Below, piece by piece: positions 1 through 7,711 of a stretch of DNA of 62,350 bases. This stretch comes from CANNBR01 sp964604015 (lineage in GTDB: Bacteria; Babelota; Babeliae; Babelales; CAIQNR01), in assembly GCA_964604015.1 (NCBI GenBank), contig CAZRXF010000007.1, positions 1-62,350 on the forward strand, given 5' to 3'. The first letter of the stretch is position 1. Every line of letters starts with the position of its first letter. The notes under the pieces were generated by a model, which was not told the DNA's origin, searched no databases, and worked only from the letters and a program-made list of their open reading frames with translations. The position numbers and the translations under genes were made by a program.

Positions 1-23
1 ATTTTAACTTCTGTTATTTTCAT
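1..23 (-). CDS. possible start of spoVG-like gene (partial, 7 codons)
   Basis: An ATG on the minus strand at position 23 opens a frame reading MKITEVK before the window ends. Many SpoVG proteins (small RNA/DNA-binding regulators) begin with exactly this kind of sequence, which is the only reason for the suggestion. It lies 95 bases downstream of rsmH on the same strand and has a weak purine-rich AAAGG element upstream. With seven residues the call is a guess. The ~95 bases between it and rsmH hold only tiny frames (for example a 15-codon one) with no supporting signal. Confidence 0.3.
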
Positions 24-118
24 ATTTATTGAACCTTTTGCCTCATGAATGACCCACTACTTCGGGTAAACCACATGTCGCACCTTAATGTAATAGGACT
101 CCATCGTTTTGTCAAACA

Positions 119-1018
119 CTAACACGCCTTCTTTTTCTCTAGAACTCTCAGCTTAGACGAGCGACTCGAAGGGTTGCTTTCAAGCTCTTCCTTACTTGGT
201 GTCACTGGTCGTTGAGAAATAATGGTTGCTCTCCCTTCCTGTTCTACGGTTTTACAAAAATCTTTCACCAGACGGTCTTCTAACGAATGGAAGCTAATGC
301 ACACTAGTCTTCCTTCATCTGCCAACGAATCAAACGCAACAGGCAAGAACGCACCGATGTTATCTAGTTCTTTATTTACAAAAATTCTAAGCGCTTGAAA
401 AACTTTTGTTGCAGGATGGACCTTACTCTCGCGACGGAATCCCACCGTATCTGCAATCAAAGATGCCAGTTCTTTAGTCGTTTTAAATTTCCTCTTAGCA
501 CGCGCTTCAACAATACGTGCAACGATATCCTTAGCGCGCAGCTCTTCCCCGTATTCCCAGAAAATTTCACGTAGTTCCCTATCTGTTGCATAGTTCACCA
601 CATGAGCAGCCGTTGTTTTGAAATGCCCTTGTGACATACGCATATCAAGCGGAGTGTCATGCAAAAACGAAAATCCATCACCGGTATGAATCTGATCTTG
701 CGACGTCCCAAAATCAGCAAGGATCCCGTCAAACGCTGGGAACTTATGTTTTTTTTGTAACTTATACAGATGGGCAAAACTTCCCCACACAAGCTGGAGA
801 CGGTCCCCATAGATTTCTACAAGGGGTTGCGCGCGTTCAAGCGCCTTCATGTCCCAATCAAGGGCCACTACTTTTACTGTAGGATCTGCATCAAGGACGG
901 CACGTGTGTGCCCAGCCCCTCCGCAGGTGACATCGAGATACACTTTACGAGGGCGCACATTGAGCGCCTCAAGAACTTCTTTTACCAAAACTGGTTTATG
1001 TTGAGTCACTGATTCCAT
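119..1018 (-). CDS. rsmH: 16S rRNA (cytosine(1402)-N4)-methyltransferase RsmH
   Basis: RsmH uses S-adenosylmethionine to methylate N4 of C1402 in the ribosomal P site. The 299-residue length is normal. The N-terminus has the family opening 'HKPVLVKEVLEAL', followed by the SAM-binding motif 'YLDVTCGGAGHT' (about residues 27-38), 'ILADFGTSQDQ' and the C-terminal 'CISFHSLEDRLVK' signature. It starts 15 bases after the murF stop, so the two are probably co-transcribed. In most bacteria rsmH sits near the start of the division/cell-wall cluster before ftsL and ftsI; here it follows murF and neither neighbour is present. The identification is secure. Confidence 0.96.
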   Translation of the reverse strand: MESVTQHKPVLVKEVLEALNVRPRKVYLDVTCGGAGHTRAVLDADPTVKVVALDWDMKALERAQPLVEIYGDRLQLVWGSFAHLYKLQKKHKFPAFDGILADFGTSQDQIHTGDGFSFLHDTPLDMRMSQGHFKTTAAHVVNYATDRELREIFWEYGEELRAKDIVARIVEARAKRKFKTTKELASLIADTVGFRRESKVHPATKVFQALRIFVNKELDNIGAFLPVAFDSLADEGRLVCISFHSLEDRLVKDFCKTVEQEGRATIISQRPVTPSKEELESNPSSRSSKLRVLEKKKAC

Positions 1019-1033
1019 GAATAATGCACAGGC

Positions 1034-2410
1034 TTATTTATCGACAAATTTTGCTACCACATTCTGCAGTTGCATGCCTCGCGAACCTTTCACGAGCACA
1101 CACGCATTGTCCTCCAGAGTAGCAGATAATTTAGAAACAGCATCTTCCCAACTAGCCACCTTTTCAATTATAAGCCCCTGAGGTGCTGTTTTTTCGATCC
1201 ATTGAACCTGTGTTCCGACCAAAATGAGATGTTTCAAACTGGGGACCCGGCGCAAGAAACGCCCAATTTGACGATGCCAAAAAGAACTGTTACTCAGCTC
1301 AAGCATATCACCCAAGACCGCTATTTTTTTGCCAGAGCTTTTCTCCGACTGAAATGCCAAGAGCGCTGCCTTCATGCTCTCAGGAGAAGCGTTGTAACAA
1401 TCATCAATCAATAACCCCTTAAACCCTTTGAGCCTGCATACTTCGTACCGCTGAGAACGAACAGGTAATGTTGCAACCGCTTTTACAATCGCTTCATCAG
1501 AAGCGCCCAGTCGATGCGCAAGGGTAGCTGCTGCAAGTACGTTATTCACAAGCCCTCGATGATTTTGGGCAAGTGTAATGACATGCTTTTTGTCGTACAA
1601 CTTCAATACGAACGAAAGAGAGCTTCCGTCTTCTTTGAGTTTACGAGCCTGCACTTGGTTCGTTGTTTTAAATCCAAAACGAATCACCGGATGCGCATAA
1701 GATACAGCACTCAGCAGCGGATAATCACCGGACACAATACCAATGCTTTCTGAACTAAATTTTTTAAAGAGTGCCCGTTTTTCCATTGCAATATCTGCCA
1801 ACGTTCCCAAACCAGTCATGTGAGAATGAGCAATACAGGTAATGACGCCCGTTGTCGGGTTAAGCATGGTAATGATGCGCTCCATCTCCCCCTTCATTTG
1901 AATACCAACCTCAAACAGAGCCCCATCATACGAATCGTCCATCTGAGAAATGGTCATAGCAACACCAAGAACGGTATTTAAATTACCTCGCGACACCAAA
2001 TATTTTTTACCAGCACAAGCAAGCATATGAGCTGCTATTTCTTTAGTGCTTGTTTTTCCCACCGATCCGGTAATGGCTGCCACAGGGTAAGAAAAGCGAG
2101 CGCGCCATGCTGTAGCCCAAGCAATCAGCGCTTCTCGAGGATCAGGAACCGCAATAACAAGAGCATCTTCAGGCAGCGTTGCTGGCACTAAAGAGAGTTT
2201 ATCCAGAGCAACGACAACACCAGCACCTTTCTTGAGTGCTTCTTCAAGAAAAGAGTGCCCATCAACACGCGCTCCTGCTAGTGCAAAAAAAAGTTGCCCC
2301 CGCGTCAGTGACCTTGTATCAACCGCAAATGTCACTTCCTGAGGAAGTTTACCGTGCACCACACGAGCATTGGGGACTACCGTTTTTAAAAAGAGCGCAT
2401 CAAGATGCAT
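1034..2410 (-). CDS. murF: UDP-N-acetylmuramoyl-tripeptide--D-alanyl-D-alanine ligase MurF
   Basis: MurF is the last cytoplasmic ligase of peptidoglycan precursor synthesis: it adds D-Ala-D-Ala to UDP-MurNAc-tripeptide using ATP. At 458 residues it has the usual three domains: an N-terminal Mur domain ('FAVDTRSLTRGQLFFAL'), a central ATPase with 'ITGSVGKTSTKE' (P-loop about residues 115-121), 'GNLNTVLGV', and a C-terminal ligase domain with 'DDCYNASPESMKAAL' and 'LGDMLELS'. The start is backed by a GGAG element about 10 bases upstream. It heads a probable two-gene unit with rsmH and, with uppP elsewhere in the window, shows that the organism still makes peptidoglycan precursors. Confidence 0.97.
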   Translation of the reverse strand: MHLDALFLKTVVPNARVVHGKLPQEVTFAVDTRSLTRGQLFFALAGARVDGHSFLEEALKKGAGVVVALDKLSLVPATLPEDALVIAVPDPREALIAWATAWRARFSYPVAAITGSVGKTSTKEIAAHMLACAGKKYLVSRGNLNTVLGVAMTISQMDDSYDGALFEVGIQMKGEMERIITMLNPTTGVITCIAHSHMTGLGTLADIAMEKRALFKKFSSESIGIVSGDYPLLSAVSYAHPVIRFGFKTTNQVQARKLKEDGSSLSFVLKLYDKKHVITLAQNHRGLVNNVLAAATLAHRLGASDEAIVKAVATLPVRSQRYEVCRLKGFKGLLIDDCYNASPESMKAALLAFQSEKSSGKKIAVLGDMLELSNSSFWHRQIGRFLRRVPSLKHLILVGTQVQWIEKTAPQGLIIEKVASWEDAVSKLSATLEDNACVLVKGSRGMQLQNVVAKFVDK

Positions 2411-2442
2411 ACCTGCTTACTCCGTTCTTTGAAACTCTAAAG

Positions 2443-2471
2443 ATTATTTATTGATAGATCGATCATGGCAA
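2443..2471 (-). promoter_or_regulatory. predicted sigma-70 promoter for murF-rsmH
   Basis: On the minus strand a TTGCCA (-35) and AATAAT (-10) are separated by 17 bases, about 33 bases before the murF start. Seen by eye only. The rest of the 237-base murF/2648 gap holds the divergent promoter and no gene. Confidence 0.45.
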
Positions 2472-2562
2472 AAAGGTGTCTCGTTTTGGTCCGTTTGTCA
2501 AGGAATTAAGCTTATTTTATCTCTGAAAACCGCTCTAGGAATGAGTTTTTATAACTTTGCCC

Positions 2563-2591
2563 TTTCCAACAACAAAAATTGCCCCTATACT
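2563..2591 (+). promoter_or_regulatory. weak predicted promoter for the secreted gene at 2648
   Basis: TTTCCA and TATACT are separated by 17 bases, ending 57 bases before the start codon. The -10 is good and the -35 poor. An AAAGGA ribosome-binding site follows at about 2636. Confidence 0.35.
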
Positions 2592-2647
2592 GTGCTGCAA
2601 TTTTTTTACGTGCTTTAACGTTTTCTTAAAAATACAAAGGATAGTAC

Positions 2648-3118
2648 ATGATGAAAAAACAATTTCTCCTTCTCTCACTACTAGTATGCCCGCTTTCTTA
2701 CCAGTCAACAGCACAAGCAAGTGTGAAGGGCGCAGCTAAAGTTCTTGCCTACCTCACCGCTTTGACCGCAACTGCAGCGGGAGCTGAAGCGTACGGTTTT
2801 AATAAAGGGCGAGAATTTGAAAAATTACCGGAAGATCAACGGCCAGAAAGTCCATTAGCATATGTAGCTATCACAACAGCAGAAGATGCTCTTCTTACAG
2901 CTTCCAAAGCATTTACAGCAGGCAGAGATCGTTTAGAAAAAGCAAAAGCAACACTCTTTCCTCAACAGTCCGTAGCCGCGCAAAATTCTGATACTGCCAC
3001 ACTAACTCAACCATCCTCAGCTGCACCAACTACTGAATCTGCTGCTCAGAAAGATCACGAACAGGAGTTGTCAAACGCTGGTTCAACAGCAACCGGTGAG
3101 GCTCCTGTAACTCAATAA
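2648..3118 (+). CDS. secreted hypothetical protein with a hydrophobic alanine-rich segment
   Basis: Not recognised. The 156-residue product starts with a clear signal peptide (MMKKQFLLLSLLVCPLS..., cleavage probably after the Ala near residue 25). An Ala/Gly-rich hydrophobic stretch follows (about residues 26-50, 'VKGAAKVLAYLTALTATAAG'), then a charged helix and a low-complexity Ser/Thr/Ala/Gln tail. The hydrophobic part resembles 'LKGAARIALCAALV' in the next gene, so the two may be distant paralogues. The genes are 31 bases apart on the same strand and probably share a transcript. It could be a small membrane-inserting exported protein, which is inference only. Confidence 0.8.
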   Translation: MMKKQFLLLSLLVCPLSYQSTAQASVKGAAKVLAYLTALTATAAGAEAYGFNKGREFEKLPEDQRPESPLAYVAITTAEDALLTASKAFTAGRDRLEKAKATLFPQQSVAAQNSDTATLTQPSSAAPTTESAAQKDHEQELSNAGSTATGEAPVTQ

Positions 3119-3149
3119 TTTTATTTTAATCTTAAACGAAGGGACGTTT

Positions 3150-3494
3150 ATGAAAACCAGTCAATTATTCACATTCTTACTCATTGCAAGTGTAGCAACT
3201 CCATGCGGAGCAGCTGCCCCTACGCTTATGTCGGGTCTTAAGGGAGCGGCACGCATTGCACTTTGCGCTGCGCTTGTTACCCCACCAGCCTGTGTTGCTG
3301 TAAGAGCCTGCACCACAGAAGACACGCAAGAGCCATGGAAACAAGCAACGCAAGATTTTCTAGAGATAGCTCCGGAAATGCTCTCAGATGCCTATGCACC
3401 GGCAGAACCATATGTCGAGGCTTTCTACAATGCGCTTCCCCAACCTGACTGGCGTCCTACGTCTGATCCTGTACAGAACGGGTTCACGGAATAA
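3150..3494 (+). CDS. small secreted hypothetical protein
   Basis: Not recognised. The 114 residues comprise a signal peptide (MKTSQLFTFLLIASVATPCGA), a second hydrophobic segment containing 'LKGAARIALCAALVTPPACV' (about residues 31-50) with several cysteines, and a short acidic C-terminal region rich in Pro and aromatic residues. An AAGGGACG ribosome-binding site precedes the start. The KGAA-containing hydrophobic segment is shared with the upstream gene. A strong hairpin terminator follows 29 bases after the stop, so this is probably the end of a two-gene unit. Confidence 0.78.
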   Translation: MKTSQLFTFLLIASVATPCGAAAPTLMSGLKGAARIALCAALVTPPACVAVRACTTEDTQEPWKQATQDFLEIAPEMLSDAYAPAEPYVEAFYNALPQPDWRPTSDPVQNGFTE

Positions 3495-3522
3495 TTGCCC
3501 TTCGATTTTATAGACTTAAAAG

Positions 3523-3590
3523 ACCATCGGATATGCACCAAACTCTGCCATGCAGATTGACGGGTCATATCCGGTGGTTTTTTTCTTTTT
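3523..3590 (+). terminator. rho-independent terminator after the 2648-3494 gene pair
   Basis: ACCATCGGATATG (3523-3535) pairs with CATATCCGGTGGT (3566-3578), 12 of 13 positions, with a 30-base loop and a following T-rich run. The loop is long for a terminator, but the stem and the T tract are convincing. Confidence 0.75.
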
Positions 3591-3668
3591 AGTCCACGCC
3601 CTCCCTTGCATCCTAAGGTTCTTCTTTGTCATCTTTGTACCAACTCATAATCTTACAAAGGAGAATGT

Positions 3669-6284
3669 ATGAAAAAACCATTACTAGCTCTACTTCTTGG
3701 CGCGCTTTGCACAACTACAAAAATAAGCGCGGCAGCAGCTGAAGTCGCTGACCGCACTGCTGAAGAACACGATACGCTTGATACCGCACAAGGAAGAAAA
3801 CGCACAACTCAACCGAGCAAACCGCCCACATTACAGGAACGCTGGAACAATTTTAGCTTCAGAACTGCCCTTGGCTTGGGTAAGAAAAAACCTATCTCAG
3901 CACCAACCGCTGTAACAAAACCGGGCCAACCAGTTGTCGATGTCTCATTTGATGGAAGAACTGAACTTAACCGTTTAGCAGATCTAAAAATCGATGAATT
4001 AAAAACACATCTACATACCTTCAGAAACAGTACAGAACAGCTCACACCAGAACAAACACAAGCAGCACAAGAAGACCACAAAACGCTTGGGCGCGTTGTT
4101 GCTGCCTCACGAGTTATTGAAAAAGCACTCAGATTCATGGAGGCATCAGCAGCGCAAAATGAAGAACTTCAGGAAGCAATAGCCGAGTTCAAGCAAGCTC
4201 GTACTGCACTTGTTGAGGCAGTGCTGAAAAAAGAAAACACTGTAAATCTTCAAAAAGAGTTTAATGCAAAACTTACAGCGGTGATTACAAAAATTAACGA
4301 ACTCCAACCGCGTGAAACCATTGAAACACTTCAAGAACAAGAACAAACCAAAATCGACCAAGCACTAGCAGACGCACACTTTGCTCAAATAGAAGACACT
4401 GATCCTGCAACTCTAACTGCCTACAAAAACTGGTCGACTGCACAACGGCAGGCCCAAGGTCAAATGGAAAAGTTGGGTAATAGTGCATCCAAAACAGGGC
4501 TGACAGAACTCGATGCACAGCTCACCCTCGAGCAAGCAACCGCTAATTTGATTGCGGCAATTAAAACAAGCAAACGTTCAGCAACTGCAAATAAAAACTG
4601 GAAGAGCAGTGAAACATTTTCAAAAACGCTTACAAAGATGCAAGACGAAATCAAAGCCCTCCAACAAAAAGTAGCTCAAAATATCGATAAGCGTATGGCA
4701 TTTCAAGACACTGAACAACTCGCATTCGAAAGCCTTGCAACAAAAGTACTCGACCTTAATCCAGAGGAATTGACTCTGGCAGAAAAAGAATCTTACTTAA
4801 AAACTGGTAATTGGTTTACCGGTAACAAAGCCCCGAACGGTTCGTTTAGCAGCATCCTCAGAACGATGAAGACCATTGTCAGCAAAATGAAATCTGCAAA
4901 ACAGGCAGCAAAAGATAAGGCTCAACAAGAGCAGGATTTGAAACTACAACAAGAACAAGGCCAAGCCAGCGCGGCAAAAAGTCTAGAAGCAAAAAAACAA
5001 GCAGCATTGAATTTCTTACAGCTTTTTGGGAAAGATCTAGGCAATGAATCAGATTCTCTTCTTCCAAAGTTAGTCGATAGTACCACCTTCACTAAGCTCG
5101 TTTCTGATACGCAATCCATCGACGCTGCAATTGAATACTACCATTTGCCAGATACCGTAAAATCGCAGCTTGATGCATTTAAGGCGGTACGTGAACGGAC
5201 TCTTGAAGCGCTTATACGATTCAAAGAAAATCCTAAAAACCAAGTTGACATGAGTGGGTACAATGCCCAACTGCAAAGTCTTATCGAAGCAATTATGAAA
5301 AACCGTCCTAAGCGACCAACATTCGATCTTGACACCCTCCTGGAAGAAAACAGTTTTGTTCAAGTAGGCGATACCGATGCACAAACTCAAGACGCTTACC
5401 ACCAAATAGAAACGGCCACTCGACGTCTAAGAACAAAATCAACACTCGAAATAATGGACGCACAAATCGCCCTTGAAAAGGCACGAGAGGCTTTTAAGGT
5501 TGCACTCAAACAGAGCAAGCATTCATCAACTGCAAAAAAGAACTGGAAGACTGCTCAAAAGTTTAAAACGACCCTCACATCAATGAAAACAAAAGTGACT
5601 GATTTGAAAAAGCAAGCACAGGCAAAACTGAGCAAAGGCGGAGCATTCAAAACTATTACCGATCAAAATAAATTCTCTGAACTCGCAACAAAAATAGAAA
5701 AGATGAATTCTACACAACTGACATTCGAACAAAAAATAGCTTATTTACAGACAGCAGGCTTTCTTGGATTTGTTCATTCAGATTCGTTTGAAGACATACT
5801 CAAAGAGATGCAAACAATAATCGGTAGGATGAAATCTCCAAAACAGGTTAAAAAAGAAAGCGCTCAGGCAGAAAAAACGGCTCAAACGCAAAGAGAGCAG
5901 GCATTCAAACAACAGCTTACTACAATGGAACAATCAGGATTCTTCACACGAAATCAAATTGCAGCATTTAGAAAACAAGGAACTGGATTTAGTAGCCAGC
6001 ACGTAATGAGCACCTTCTTTGACCACATAAAGCCTACGTTACAGGAATGGTCTAAGAAAAACCCTGTTACAAAGCAAGCCGCACCCGAAGGAGGCTTTCA
6101 TAGTATTGTCCCAGCTCGTCGCACTTTCGCGGCTCAATCGCTACCTGAAGCTATTCAAACCTTCCTGCGCGAGCCAGACACCAGGTCCTTCAGAAATTTT
6201 CTTGATCAACTGACAGCATTACAACAGAAGGCAAAAGAGGGCGGCTACACAGATTTTCCTCAGTTTACCTACCCTAACCAGTAG
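3669..6284 (+). CDS. large secreted coiled-coil protein with an internally duplicated helical module
   Basis: Not recognised. The 871 residues begin with a signal peptide (MKKPLLALLLGALCTTTKISA). Residues 57-75 hold the aromatic-basic motif ERWNNF...GKKKP seen in other secreted proteins here. The rest is highly charged, Gln/Lys/Glu-rich predicted helix. A module of about 180 residues occurs at about 234-417 and again at 559-734, with matching blocks such as 'FAQIEDTD' / 'FVQVGDTD', 'TANKNWKSSETFSKTLT' / 'TAKKNWKTAQKFKTTLT' and 'MKTIVSKMKSAKQ' / 'MQTIIGRMKSPKQ'. The flanking upstream helices also match, making the whole repeat near 300 residues. A third copy is in the next gene. GGAG ribosome-binding site at 3660. 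Probably an exported structural or effector protein; the function is unknown. Confidence 0.88.
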   Translation: MKKPLLALLLGALCTTTKISAAAAEVADRTAEEHDTLDTAQGRKRTTQPSKPPTLQERWNNFSFRTALGLGKKKPISAPTAVTKPGQPVVDVSFDGRTELNRLADLKIDELKTHLHTFRNSTEQLTPEQTQAAQEDHKTLGRVVAASRVIEKALRFMEASAAQNEELQEAIAEFKQARTALVEAVLKKENTVNLQKEFNAKLTAVITKINELQPRETIETLQEQEQTKIDQALADAHFAQIEDTDPATLTAYKNWSTAQRQAQGQMEKLGNSASKTGLTELDAQLTLEQATANLIAAIKTSKRSATANKNWKSSETFSKTLTKMQDEIKALQQKVAQNIDKRMAFQDTEQLAFESLATKVLDLNPEELTLAEKESYLKTGNWFTGNKAPNGSFSSILRTMKTIVSKMKSAKQAAKDKAQQEQDLKLQQEQGQASAAKSLEAKKQAALNFLQLFGKDLGNESDSLLPKLVDSTTFTKLVSDTQSIDAAIEYYHLPDTVKSQLDAFKAVRERTLEALIRFKENPKNQVDMSGYNAQLQSLIEAIMKNRPKRPTFDLDTLLEENSFVQVGDTDAQTQDAYHQIETATRRLRTKSTLEIMDAQIALEKAREAFKVALKQSKHSSTAKKNWKTAQKFKTTLTSMKTKVTDLKKQAQAKLSKGGAFKTITDQNKFSELATKIEKMNSTQLTFEQKIAYLQTAGFLGFVHSDSFEDILKEMQTIIGRMKSPKQVKKESAQAEKTAQTQREQAFKQQLTTMEQSGFFTRNQIAAFRKQGTGFSSQHVMSTFFDHIKPTLQEWSKKNPVTKQAAPEGGFHSIVPARRTFAAQSLPEAIQTFLREPDTRSFRNFLDQLTALQQKAKEGGYTDFPQFTYPNQ
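4368..5870 (+). repeat. internal duplication encoding two copies of a helical module
   Basis: Two diverged copies (about 4368-4920 and 5343-5870) encode the same series of motifs: xxFxQ(I/V)xDTD, an Ala/Glu-rich helix with 'LDAQLTLEQA' / 'MDAQIALEKA', the NWK block, and a C-terminal 'ILxxMxTI(V/I)xxMKSxKQ'. The match is clear at protein level but not at DNA level, so the duplication is old. A third copy is encoded at about 7068-7610. Confidence 0.75.
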
Positions 6285-6305
6285 CAAGTCGCTCTTTGAA
6301 ATTCA

Positions 6306-6343
6306 GGGGTTGCTCAATCGAATGTATTGAGTAACCCCTTCTT
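6306..6343 (+). terminator. rho-independent terminator after 3669-6284
   Basis: GGGGTTGCTCAAT (6306-6318) pairs with ATTGAGTAACCCC (6326-6338), 12 of 13, with a 7-base loop followed by a mixed T/C tract. It overlaps the longest possible (TTG) start of the next frame, which argues against that start. Confidence 0.7.
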
Positions 6344-6398
6344 CTTGATTTTACACACGTATCACCCCTCAACGAGTTATCTTGAAAGGAACAAACTT

Positions 6399-7619
6399 AT
6401 GAACAAACTAAAGAATCGACTCTTCTGCGCATTCTTGTGTCTAACAAGTATGCACGCTCACAGAACTTTCGGAGCTCATCCTGCTGACACTCTGCGGTTA
6501 AAAGATGATTTTAGAGTAAAAGAATTTCCCAAGGAATCACCGCGCTCTACTGGAATCTTGCAACGATTAAAAAGTCGATGGAACGCTTTTACTGTTTTTA
6601 AAAAACCAAAGCCTCCAGTAACCAAGTCCACCCCTGCTCAGGTATCTGATCCAAGTATGCAAGAATCTGTCGCCTTGAACGATTCTCTAAAAACACTCAC
6701 AAAAGACGATGAACAAGCAATTGAGCGAATTGCTCATCAAAGTGAACGTCTACGGACACATCGTAACAACCCAGCTGCCCCAGTTAGCATTGAAGCAAAA
6801 CAAGAAATCGACGATCTTATTACACAATCAACGCTTGTTCTAAATGCACGATCTGTTAGCAATCCAACAAGTCCAGAACTTGATGAAGCATTTTACAATT
6901 TTGAAAAAGCGCATGAAAACTATGTTGAAGCCATTCTTTCTGGACGCCCCACAAAAACAGAAAAAACTGCTCTGAATGAAACCATACAAATGTTTATTGC
7001 GGTCCTCAAAAAAACCAGAACAGTGCCCCCTCTTGCATTACCCTCAGATGCTGATGCCGGAGTAGTCAAAGCACTTCAGGCAGGCCACTTTGCCACGATC
7101 AACGATGTTGATGAAGAAACAAAAGTACTTTTTAGGCTGTGGGACATCGATATCAAACAGGTCAATGAAACACTCCTTGTTGCAAAAAGCCAACCTGATA
7201 ATCCTTATCTCTACTTAAAGTTAGTCAAGGTTCAGGCAAATCTTGAGGCATCCACCAGCAAACTGATCGCAGGAATTGGAAAAAGTGACTACTCAGAAGT
7301 CGCTCAAGCTCATTGGGATACCGTTAAGGCGTTTCCTGAACTCCTCAGAAAAAGCCAGCAAGAAGCAGAGACCCTAAAAAAAGAATGGGAGACGTTGCGC
7401 AAGAACCCCGCAACTGAGCAACTCACTGCCATCTTTGATAAGCTCTACGCGAAAATAACGGACCTTAAAGGCCAAAGGCTGAAGCTTAAAGAGATACAGC
7501 AATTAAGCTTGCCTCATTACCCAGATTCCCTTGCAGGCCTTATCAGCAGAATGCAGAGACTTACCTCCCTCGCCCGCGGAAAAACAAAAAAGAGCTTTTT
7601 CTCTCGGCTTTTCACCTAA
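6399..7619 (+). CDS. secreted helical protein, single-module relative of the 3669 gene
   Basis: Not recognised. I start it at ATG 6399 (406 residues), not at the upstream TTG 6327. The ATG has a GAAAGGA site 8 bases before it and gives a proper signal peptide (MNKLKNRLFCAFLCLTSMHA), while the TTG lies inside the preceding terminator hairpin. Residues 60-70 carry the aromatic-basic motif (RWNAFTVFKKP). The body contains one copy of the module duplicated in the previous gene: 'ELDEAFYNFEKAHENYVEAIL', 'HFATINDVDEETK', 'AQAHWDTVKAFPELL' and a C-terminal 'LISRMQRLTSLARGK'. The protein ends with KKSFFSRLFT, close to the 'KRSFVDRLF' motif of the 34147-35988 gene. Probably a shorter paralogue of its neighbour. 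Confidence 0.86.
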   Translation: MNKLKNRLFCAFLCLTSMHAHRTFGAHPADTLRLKDDFRVKEFPKESPRSTGILQRLKSRWNAFTVFKKPKPPVTKSTPAQVSDPSMQESVALNDSLKTLTKDDEQAIERIAHQSERLRTHRNNPAAPVSIEAKQEIDDLITQSTLVLNARSVSNPTSPELDEAFYNFEKAHENYVEAILSGRPTKTEKTALNETIQMFIAVLKKTRTVPPLALPSDADAGVVKALQAGHFATINDVDEETKVLFRLWDIDIKQVNETLLVAKSQPDNPYLYLKLVKVQANLEASTSKLIAGIGKSDYSEVAQAHWDTVKAFPELLRKSQQEAETLKKEWETLRKNPATEQLTAIFDKLYAKITDLKGQRLKLKEIQQLSLPHYPDSLAGLISRMQRLTSLARGKTKKSFFSRLFT

Positions 7620-7649
7620 AATAAGCTCACTCCAGACCTTCTTACCCCC

Positions 7650-7677
7650 TTGACGTTTTTTTCAGTAGCTCTATAAT
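7650..7677 (+). promoter_or_regulatory. strong predicted sigma-70 promoter for the 7712 gene
   Basis: TTGACG and TATAAT are separated by 16 bases. The start codon follows 34 bases later and is preceded by AGGAGG. This is one of the best consensus promoters in the window. Confidence 0.7.
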
Positions 7678-7711
7678 TTAATTATCTATTTGAAAATCAA
7701 AAGGAGGTTGT

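Noticed and set aside
52..105. 15-codon frame on the minus strand between rsmH and the left edge
   Set aside because: Too short, no ribosome-binding site and no recognisable product.
6327..6398. Longer start (TTG) for the 6399 gene
   Set aside because: It lies inside the terminator hairpin of the preceding gene and would bury the signal peptide; ATG 6399 has a good ribosome-binding site.
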